Assembly (NCBI GenBank): GCA_017459795.1
Contig: JAFUCG010000024.1
Span: 1-54,993, forward strand
DNA length: 54,993 nucleotides
Source: Erysipelotrichaceae bacterium
GTDB taxonomy: Bacteria > Bacillota_I > Bacilli_A > Erysipelotrichales > Erysipelotrichaceae
Direction of reading: 5' to 3'
This document shows, piece after piece, positions 45,804-51,923 of this stretch; position 1 is the stretch's first letter; each line of letters begins with the position of its first letter. A program made the translations under genes and the position numbers. Under the pieces are notes generated by a model that was not told the DNA's origin, did no database searches, and worked only from the letters and a program-made list of their open reading frames with translations.

Positions 45804-47147
45804 TTATTTGATCTTTATCGCCAACATCGTTATGTCATCAAACTGTTCATAGCCGGCAACGAATTTTTCAACATCCTTATTTACTGCGTTTATGATGTCA
45901 TCAGGACTGCCATCACTGGCTTTATTCAGGCACTTTAGAAGTCTTTCTTCACCAAACAGTTCATTATTCTTATCTGATGCCTCACTTACCCCATCAGTGT
46001 ACAGATAGATCACATCACCCTGACTAAGCTGAATGGTGTTCTCGTTATAAGCAGTTCCTTCCATTCCCGCTAAGATAAAGCTCTTCTTAAAACTCATGTA
46101 TTCTGCCTTGCCGTCATGAACCATTATTGGTGGGTTATGACCGGCACTGACATATTTAAGTGACATGTCATCAAGGTCCAGCATGCCGATCCATGATGTA
46201 ACGAACATGCCCGCTTCATTGTTTGTACAGAGGCTTTCATTTGCCCTTTCCAAAGCTTCAGGCAGGCTTCTGAAATCTCTTAAGCTGTTCTGTAAGGACA
46301 TCTTGGCAGTTGACATGAATAAGGCGGCCGGGATTCCCTTACCGGAAACATCGGCGATCAGAAACGCAAATCTGTGGTGACCAACAAAGAAGAAGTCATA
46401 GAAATCTCCCCCTACCTTCTTGGCCGGTTCCATGTATGCCGCAATGTCAAACTTATAATCGGCGTGCTTACTAGGATATTCTTCATTGATTGGCGGTAAT
46501 AATGACCTCTGAATGGTCTTGGCAGTCTCAAGCTCAGCGTCAACTCTGCCGCTTTCAGCGACCATTTTCTTCTGCTGGTCAATGAAGTACAGTACAGCGA
46601 TCATAATGGAGAAGCCCAGGGCATTTACCAGTATGAACGGTATGGCAATTGTCGTAACGATGTCCAGGGCCGTATCAAAAGGCTGAACAATTAGCAGAAC
46701 CATCAAAAGATGGAACATTTCTAATGATGCGCCAAGCCAGAACGCTTTCCAGACCTGTATTTTCTCTCCTTTTCTGTTTTCAAAATAAAAGCCACTGAAA
46801 AAGCCGATCAGACAGGTTGCAGCGATACAGGCTGTAGCTGTAATGCCGCCCATGAAATAACGGTGGATCCCACATATGATACCGGCTATTATTCCTCCGA
46901 AAGGGCCGGCAATATAGCCGGCTATCATTGGGCCGGTATCACGTACCGTAATCATGGCTCCATTGTATTCTATGCCTGTGAGATTAGCGTAAATGCCAAA
47001 CAAACCACCCACTATTCCGGTAACGACATACTGTTGCCAGGTGCTTTTGGCCCCTATTCTCTTATAGAGCTGACTACCGCTTAATATTTCCGTAATTACC
47101 AGTATTATTGCTAATGTACCGATAAGATCTGTGAATATCTCAGTCAT
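45804..47147 (-). CDS. LytS-like 5TM receptor with SpoIIE/PP2C phosphatase domain
   Basis: 447 residues. About six membrane helices at 1-190 with the 5TMR-LYT signatures ITVRDTGPMIAGYIAGPFGG and GIICGIHRYFMGG. A coiled-coil linker (VDAELETAKTIQRSLLP) leads to a SpoIIE-type phosphatase: PAKKVGGDFYDFFF, LIADVSGKGIPAALFM and FDDITMLAIKI, with the metal-binding aspartates present. Such fusions dephosphorylate anti-anti-sigma-factor (STAS) proteins in partner-switching systems; no STAS or anti-sigma gene is in the window. The signal may be murein- or lipid-related, as for LytS. Confidence 0.9.
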   Translation of the reverse strand: MTEIFTDLIGTLAIILVITEILSGSQLYKRIGAKSTWQQYVVTGIVGGLFGIYANLTGIEYNGAMITVRDTGPMIAGYIAGPFGGIIAGIICGIHRYFMGGITATACIAATCLIGFFSGFYFENRKGEKIQVWKAFWLGASLEMFHLLMVLLIVQPFDTALDIVTTIAIPFILVNALGFSIMIAVLYFIDQQKKMVAESGRVDAELETAKTIQRSLLPPINEEYPSKHADYKFDIAAYMEPAKKVGGDFYDFFFVGHHRFAFLIADVSGKGIPAALFMSTAKMSLQNSLRDFRSLPEALERANESLCTNNEAGMFVTSWIGMLDLDDMSLKYVSAGHNPPIMVHDGKAEYMSFKKSFILAGMEGTAYNENTIQLSQGDVIYLYTDGVSEASDKNNELFGEERLLKCLNKASDGSPDDIINAVNKDVEKFVAGYEQFDDITMLAIKIK

Positions 47148-47244
47148 AATAATCTCCTATTATGTATGATAATATGTGCTGTTAAATAAACATTATCATT
47201 AATTATCCATATATTCAAGAATTTAACAAGCAAGCCCGCTCATG

Positions 47245-47270
47245 AAAAAACTACTGTGTGACAGTAGTTT
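47245..47270 (-). terminator. terminator of the DJ-1 gene
   Basis: On the minus strand AAACTACTG-TCACA-CAGTAGTTT followed by TTTCATG, overlapping the stop at 47269. Confidence 0.78.
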
Positions 47271-47802
47271 AATACAATACCCTTTCCTTTACCTGCCTGC
47301 ACAGTTCTGCAGAGCCAAGCACTTCAATTAGCTTAAAGCCAAACTCTATTGAAGCAGCCATTGCCCTGGCTGTGATGAGCTTACCGTCAGTAACAACGTA
47401 CTGATCAACATATTCACCACCAAAATCCTCATTCATTGGCGTAAAGCAGGTATATTTCTTATTCTTTAATAATCCCAGTCTTCCTAAGATAGTTGGTGCA
47501 GCACATATAGCCGCAACATACTTGCCATCATCAGTAAACTTCTTAATGTATTCAATGACTCTTTCATCAGCTTCCAATAACTTATGACCCTTGCCACCCG
47601 GCAACATCAGACACTGGTATTCATCATAGTCAACATCACTTAATAACTTATCCGCAATCACTCTGGTCCCGTGTGATCCAGTGACATTCAGGTCATTAAG
47701 AGCACATAAGTCAACTTCAAGGCCTGCTCTTCTCATCATCGCTACAGGAGCCAAGGCTTCTACATCTTCAAAGCCATCGGCTAAGACACACAGTACTTTC
47801 AT
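47269..47802 (-). CDS. DJ-1/PfpI family protein
   Basis: 177 residues. Cys100 in VAAICAAPTILG is the nucleophile-elbow cysteine and Glu15 in GFEDVEALAP its partner, as in DJ-1/YajL. Members act as deglycases, chaperones or glyoxalase-like enzymes; the exact activity is debated. It starts one base after the lipoprotein gene, so both are in one transcript. Confidence 0.9.
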   Translation of the reverse strand: MKVLCVLADGFEDVEALAPVAMMRRAGLEVDLCALNDLNVTGSHGTRVIADKLLSDVDYDEYQCLMLPGGKGHKLLEADERVIEYIKKFTDDGKYVAAICAAPTILGRLGLLKNKKYTCFTPMNEDFGGEYVDQYVVTDGKLITARAMAASIEFGFKLIEVLGSAELCRQVKERVLY

Positions 47803-47803
47803 A

Positions 47804-48292
47804 TTACTTAAACGTTACCTTTCCAGCGTAGTCGAGGAATGAGTTTTCCATCTTTTCGCGGTCCTTTGCGAAACATACGAAGTTAACAATATAGAACTTG
47901 TCATTGTTCTCATAGTTGGCGATCATGTAGTAGTATTCATCTTCTTCAACCTTGGCAACATATGAGAATACCTCACAATTGCTTAGGGTCTTTCTTAAGA
48001 TGACTTCATCGCCACCTATTACCTGTTCGGTAAATCCTTCAAGATCAAGATCCTCCCAGCCATATCCCTTAAGTTCTTCCTTGGTAATTGAAGAAACATA
48101 AACGATGAGATCATCATTATTCAGAGTATATTCAAAATCACCGTCACTGGTTGTTTCCTTGACATCAGACGGCAGTTGCAGAACTATGTCACCATTGGTA
48201 TATTCCTTTAATTCCACTGTCTTATTTCCAGCACAACCCACTAATGACACTAACATTAAAAGGCTACACAACATGATCATTATCTTCTTCAT
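47804..48292 (-). CDS. small lipoprotein of unknown function
   Basis: 162 residues. Signal peptide with lipobox LVGC in MLVSLVGCAGNK (Cys20). The mature ~140 residues are beta-rich (ITKEELKGYGWEDLDLEGF, then CEVFSYVAKVEEDEYYY) with no recognised domain. Upstream of and co-transcribed with the DJ-1 gene. Confidence 0.8.
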   Translation of the reverse strand: MKKIMIMLCSLLMLVSLVGCAGNKTVELKEYTNGDIVLQLPSDVKETTSDGDFEYTLNNDDLIVYVSSITKEELKGYGWEDLDLEGFTEQVIGGDEVILRKTLSNCEVFSYVAKVEEDEYYYMIANYENNDKFYIVNFVCFAKDREKMENSFLDYAGKVTFK

Positions 48293-48376
48293 TATCTTTC
48301 CTCCAGCTTCATGTAATCATTGTACTCTTTTATTAGCGCTATTTCCACTTCAGCAGTCATGATACCGGTCATATGC

Positions 48377-48405
48377 TTGAATATTTCCTGCTTTGTCGGT
48401 ATAAT
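48377..48405 (+). promoter_or_regulatory. promoter of tRNA-Leu
   Basis: TTGAAT (48377-48382), 17 bases, TATAAT (48400-48405), ending 17 bases before the tRNA. Near-consensus sigma-70 spacing. Confidence 0.8.
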
Positions 48406-48422
48406 GATTTAGCGAAAGAAAT

Positions 48423-48505
48423 CCGGATGTGGTGGAATTGGCAGACACGTATGATTTAGGCTCATATGCGCGAGCGTGCAGGTTCAAGTCCTGTCATCCG
48501 GACCA
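48423..48505 (+). tRNA. tRNA-Leu (anticodon UAG)
   Basis: 83 bases including the encoded CCA. The acceptor CCGGATG pairs with CATCCGG, the D arm is GTGGAATTGGCAGACAC (leucine type), and the anticodon loop TTTAGGC sits between ATGA and TCAT. There is a long variable arm (class II) and a T loop TTCAAGT. Decodes CUN. Confidence 0.96.
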
Positions 48506-48513
48506 TAGCTAAG

Positions 48514-48541
48514 AAAAGCACAGAGTGATCTGTGCTTTTAC
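48514..48541. terminator. bidirectional terminator
   Basis: AAAAGCACAG-AGTGAT-CTGTGCTTTT, with TACTTTC after it on the plus strand and TTTTCTTAG on the minus strand; serves the tRNA and the ABM gene. Confidence 0.85.
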
Positions 48542-48864
48542 TTTCTTATGAACTTTTCATCTGCCTCATTATTGGTGAAATCCGTATATCTTTCAACCGT
48601 CATGTTCAGATCGTATTTCTCTCTTAAGGTCATGATACTCTTCATCATTTCAGAAGCATGATGTTTGTCAATGGCTTCCTGATTTTCCCAGCTGTCTATT
48701 AACAGAACTGTTTCAGGGTCATCAACTGACTGATAATACTCATAGCGGATGTTCCCTTTTTCATTTCTGATCTTTTCAACAGTTCCTGATTCTATCATTT
48801 CCTTAGCAAACTTCATGGCGCTGCCATCCTTGCCCGTATAACGTAAGTTTACAGTAATTGGCAT
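48538..48864 (-). CDS. ABM-domain putative quinol monooxygenase
   Basis: 108 residues. A dimeric alpha-beta ferredoxin-like fold of the antibiotic-biosynthesis-monooxygenase family: ITVNLRYTGKDGSAMKFAKE, RYEYYQSVDDPETVLLIDSW and AIDKHHASEMMKSIM, with the His pair typical of YgiN-like members. Possibly oxidises quinols or small phenolics without a cofactor. Located 2 bases after a HAD gene. Confidence 0.85.
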   Translation of the reverse strand: MPITVNLRYTGKDGSAMKFAKEMIESGTVEKIRNEKGNIRYEYYQSVDDPETVLLIDSWENQEAIDKHHASEMMKSIMTLREKYDLNMTVERYTDFTNNEADEKFIRK

Positions 48865-48866
48865 GA

Positions 48867-49532
48867 TTATCTCTCCCCCAACAAATCAAGCACCTGACTT
48901 ATTTTAGTGATTCTGGTAACAGGTGTGTTGCACGCTCTTATTGGGTCATGCCAGATCCAAACAGCCTTCATGCCGGCATTATAAGCGCCATAGACATCAT
49001 TTGAATAGGTATCACCAATGTACATGCACTCTTCAGGCTTCAAGCCTAACTTATCACTGGCGGCCAGAAAGATCCTCTTATCCGGCTTTTCAAAGCCAAC
49101 GTCCTGTGAAACCATGATCAGCTCAAAATACTTTTCAATACCCGTTAATCTGATCTTATTCCATTGAGAATAATGAGTGCCGTTGGTAATTATGCCAAGA
49201 CGGTACCTGCCCTTTAATGCTTCCAATGTTTCCAGGGTATCGTCAGAAAGACAGGTATGTCTGCTCATGTTCAGATTCCACCATTGCTTATAGTCTATGT
49301 CCGGCATCTTGATACCATACTTGTTGGCAACAAACTGAGCCGCATAACCAAAGCCGGCATTACCAAACTGGTGGGCAGTACATAAGTCCTGCTTGATTGC
49401 TTCTATGAAAGCCTCGTCAGTTAACTCAGGCATTTCTTCTCTTATGAAGTCACCGTATGCATCATAGGCATACTGCTGACGGTTACCTAAAGTATCATCA
49501 AAATCAAATAAGACAGCTTTAATGTTTTTCAT
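48867..49532 (-). CDS. HAD-family hydrolase (YjjG-like)
   Basis: 221 residues. Motif I AVLFDFDDTLGNR, motif II LGIITNGTHYSQWNK, motif III EKPDKRIFLAA and motif IV MYIGDTYSNDVYGAYNAGM. An alpha-helical cap lies after motif I, as in the YjjG/phosphoglycolate phosphatase group (pyrimidine nucleotidases and similar). Substrate unknown. The start follows the ZIP gene by 7 bases, so it lies in the ZIP-HAD-ABM run. Confidence 0.88.
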   Translation of the reverse strand: MKNIKAVLFDFDDTLGNRQQYAYDAYGDFIREEMPELTDEAFIEAIKQDLCTAHQFGNAGFGYAAQFVANKYGIKMPDIDYKQWWNLNMSRHTCLSDDTLETLEALKGRYRLGIITNGTHYSQWNKIRLTGIEKYFELIMVSQDVGFEKPDKRIFLAASDKLGLKPEECMYIGDTYSNDVYGAYNAGMKAVWIWHDPIRACNTPVTRITKISQVLDLLGER

Positions 49533-49539
49533 AGTTCTC

Positions 49540-50217
49540 CTATCCCAGGGCTACATCGAGTATCATCATTAATACGAAGCCAACTGCTACTCCTATTGTA
49601 GCATAATCTGAGTGTTTTCCTTCCTGTGCATCAGGAATTAATTCCTCTACAACGACATAAATCATTGCGCCAGCCGCAAAGGCCAGGATATATGGCAGTA
49701 ATGAATCAATTAAGCCCGTCATTAAGATCGTTAATAATGCGCCTATCGGTTCTACTATTCCCGATAAGGTTCCGTATAAGAATGACTTGCCCTTGCCGCC
49801 ACCGGCTGCTGCAAGCGGCATGGATATTACCGCACCTTCTGGAATGTTATGTAAGGTAACAGCCAGGATCATCATTGTCTTTTTCTGCAAGGCAGCCTTG
49901 AAGCCCTCCGGTTTTTCATCCTGCACGTGTAAGTGAGGAATTATCTTGTCTAATACCAACAGAAAGATGATACCGGTCATGAAACCAATGCTGGCAGGCA
50001 GCCAGCCAATTTTGCCCTGCTCTTGCGCCATTTCAATTGAAGGAATAAGTAAAGACCAGACAGATGCCGCAATCATTACCCCGCTGGCAAAGCCAAGCAA
50101 TACCTTTTCTACAGCCGGTTTCAGTTCATTCTTTAATAAAAATACAAATCCCGAGCCTAATGTTGTTCCCAGAAATGGGATCATCAAGCCTAGATATAAC
50201 AACATTTTTTCACTCAT
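49540..50217 (-). CDS. ZIP-family metal transporter
   Basis: 225 residues from the ATG at 50217 (GGAGG 7 bases upstream); earlier in-frame starts lie inside the palindrome and lack a site. About seven or eight membrane helices. Metal site VTLHNIPEGAVISMPLAAA with His-Asn-x-x-Glu, and a second GTLSGIVEPIGALLTI, are ZIP (GufA/ZupT-like) signatures; a His-containing loop (PHLHVQDEKPEG) lies between helices. Moves Zn2+, Fe2+ or Mn2+ into the cytosol. Divergent from the HMA gene, across a palindrome that may be a metal-regulated operator. Confidence 0.9.
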   Translation of the reverse strand: MSEKMLLYLGLMIPFLGTTLGSGFVFLLKNELKPAVEKVLLGFASGVMIAASVWSLLIPSIEMAQEQGKIGWLPASIGFMTGIIFLLVLDKIIPHLHVQDEKPEGFKAALQKKTMMILAVTLHNIPEGAVISMPLAAAGGGKGKSFLYGTLSGIVEPIGALLTILMTGLIDSLLPYILAFAAGAMIYVVVEELIPDAQEGKHSDYATIGVAVGFVLMMILDVALG

Positions 50218-50238
50218 TGCAATACCTCCATGATAGAG

Positions 50239-50262
50239 TATAATTATATTAGCATATGCTAA
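50239..50262. promoter_or_regulatory. palindrome and overlapping divergent promoters, ZIP/HMA
   Basis: A perfect 14-base palindrome TTAGCATATGCTAA (50249-50262) stands between the ZIP gene (left) and HMA gene (right). A TATAAT-like box abuts it, on the plus strand at 50239-50244 and on the minus strand at about 50242-50248, so a bound repressor would block both. The sequence resembles operators of DtxR/MntR-type regulators but is not an exact match. No regulator is nearby. Confidence 0.5.
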
Positions 50263-50274
50263 CTTGAGGTTCAA

Positions 50275-50529
50275 ATGATTAAATCCACATTAAATATTGA
50301 GGGCATGGCCTGCAACATGTGTGAAGCTCACATTCAGGATGCCATCAGAAGAAACTTTAACATAAAAAGCGTAAAGGCCAACCATAAGAAAGCCATTGCG
50401 GAAGTCATATCAGAAAATGAACTTGATGAAAACAAGCTTAAGGAAGTAATTGATGCCACCGGCTATGAGTATAAGGGCATGAAAAAAGAGCCTTACGAAA
50501 AGAAAGGACTCTTCTCATTATTTGATTAA
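50275..50529 (+). CDS. heavy-metal-associated (HMA) domain protein
   Basis: 84 residues. MIKSTLNIEGMACNMCEAHIQDAI carries the GMxCxxC metal site, like copper chaperones CopZ/Atx1, and a C-terminal extension (KKEPYEKKGLFSLFD) of about 15 residues. Probably binds Cu+ or Zn2+ and passes it on; no copper ATPase is in the window. Ribosome site GAGG is 5 bases before the ATG. Confidence 0.9.
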   Translation: MIKSTLNIEGMACNMCEAHIQDAIRRNFNIKSVKANHKKAIAEVISENELDENKLKEVIDATGYEYKGMKKEPYEKKGLFSLFD

Positions 50530-50533
50530 AAGA

Positions 50534-50555
50534 AAAAAGCACTCAGGTGCTTTTT
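50534..50555. terminator. bidirectional terminator
   Basis: AAAAAGCAC-TCAG-GTGCTTTTT between the HMA gene and the convergent DUF4956 gene. Confidence 0.8.
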
Positions 50556-51219
50556 ACATTCCAAAATCGTTATTGTAGCTTACCAGGTTAATGTTCTTGA
50601 CGCCTTCTACAGCCTGAATATTGCTCATTAAGCCATCAGTTGTCTTGCCGTATTCAATTTCGTAGGTTGCTTCAATGATTCTCTGGTCACTTAATGACTT
50701 GCTCTTTAACTTCTTGCTCTTGATGGCGCCTAAGGCTGTCTGTACTGCTTCTTCAGCAACGTCGTGATATCTGATAACCAATAGATACTGTGACTTGGCC
50801 TTACTGCCAACCAGATAGAATGCGTAATAGGCAATGCCTAATAATAATGAACCAACAATGGAAATGACATATAAGCCAGCACCTGACATGATACCGGCAG
50901 TGATTGCCCAGAACATGAAGGCTGTATCAACAGGTTCCTTGATGGCTGTTCTGAAACGGACGATTGACAATGCACCAACCATGCCAAGAGAAAGAGACAG
51001 GTTGGAATTAATTGTTCTTATGATCATTGCGGTTACCATTGCCAGTAACATGATGCATAAGGTCATTGTTCTGTTATAAACGATACCTGAGAATGTCTTG
51101 CGGTAAACGAATATGATGAACAGTGATACAGCGAACGCAACTAACAAAGATGTGATTATCATAGTTACCGTAACCGGTCCATTGAACTGTTCTAATAATA
51201 AATTCATGATAGATTCCAT
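50554..51219 (-). CDS. DUF4956 membrane protein
   Basis: 221 residues. Several membrane helices at 18-140 and the conserved block LGMVGALSIVRFRTAIKEP, diagnostic of DUF4956. The C-terminal ~75 residues form a cytosolic alpha-beta domain (LLVIRYHDVAEEAVQTALGAI, then EATYEIEYGK). Function unknown; the family is regularly found beside VTC-domain and CotH proteins, as here. The GTPase-like name has no support. Last gene of the CotH-VTC-DUF4956 unit, 14 bases after the VTC gene. Confidence 0.88.
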   Translation of the reverse strand: MESIMNLLLEQFNGPVTVTMIITSLLVAFAVSLFIIFVYRKTFSGIVYNRTMTLCIMLLAMVTAMIIRTINSNLSLSLGMVGALSIVRFRTAIKEPVDTAFMFWAITAGIMSGAGLYVISIVGSLLLGIAYYAFYLVGSKAKSQYLLVIRYHDVAEEAVQTALGAIKSKKLKSKSLSDQRIIEATYEIEYGKTTDGLMSNIQAVEGVKNINLVSYNNDFGM

Positions 51220-51233
51220 ATTTAGCTCTCCTT

Positions 51234-51923
51234 CTACTTAATACTGCGGCATAAAGCAAACTTGCTGACCGCCTGTCTTACCATCGGCACTGAATTTAAT
51301 ATGCTTAATATGTGTGCCGGAATAAACTCATTGCACTTAACTTCCAATACCTGCTGACCGTCATCCAATACATCATAGGTCATCATGTTTTCATCAAACA
51401 GACTGACATTGTAACGGCCGCTTCTGATCTCGCTGTCAAAAGTTATTCTGACATCACTGACCGGATAGACAAACGCCAGTCTCTTGTAATCTACTATTAC
51501 ACTTGGTCTTAAATTCTTAACAGTTGCTTCAGCAAGGAAGCGGTTTAAGAAGTCGTTATTGGTTTTAATTGCCCCATACTTGCCATCAAGAATGGCTTCA
51601 ATCAATTCCCTCTTTAACGTGCAGTCTTCCTTGTAAGTCATGTTTTCATCCTTATGCTTACATTCAAGTTTGATCACACTGTCGTCACCGTTATAGTATC
51701 TTATTCTGTACTTGCTGCGGTATTCTACCCCATCCAGTTTATCGAAATATGCATTGGAATAAATGTCATCAAAGTACAGACTTCTTATCTTGTATGAATA
51801 TTCCTTGCCTACAGAATGTTCATCAAGATCCATTACCTGTTTCAACTGATTTTTAAGTAACTCTGCTACCTGATCAGATATTACAAACTTCAGTTCATAT
51901 CTGTATTCTACATCTCTTACCAT
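51234..51923 (-). CDS. VTC-domain polyphosphate-polymerase-like protein
   Basis: 229 residues, soluble. Opening YRYELKFVIS, then YKIRSLYFDDIYSNAYFDK, RSKYRIRYYNGDD, IKLECKHKDEN, DYKRLAFVYP, VRITFDSEIRSG and VLEVKCNEFIP: the full row of charged tunnel residues of the VTC/CYTH superfamily, which in yeast Vtc4 makes polyphosphate from ATP. Alternating Arg/Lys/Glu suggest an active nucleotide-triphosphate tunnel. It overlaps the CotH gene by 7 bases and lies just ahead of the DUF4956 gene. Activity as a polymerase is inferred, not shown; bacterial VTC proteins are little studied. Confidence 0.88.
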   Translation of the reverse strand: MVRDVEYRYELKFVISDQVAELLKNQLKQVMDLDEHSVGKEYSYKIRSLYFDDIYSNAYFDKLDGVEYRSKYRIRYYNGDDSVIKLECKHKDENMTYKEDCTLKRELIEAILDGKYGAIKTNNDFLNRFLAEATVKNLRPSVIVDYKRLAFVYPVSDVRITFDSEIRSGRYNVSLFDENMMTYDVLDDGQQVLEVKCNEFIPAHILSILNSVPMVRQAVSKFALCRSIK

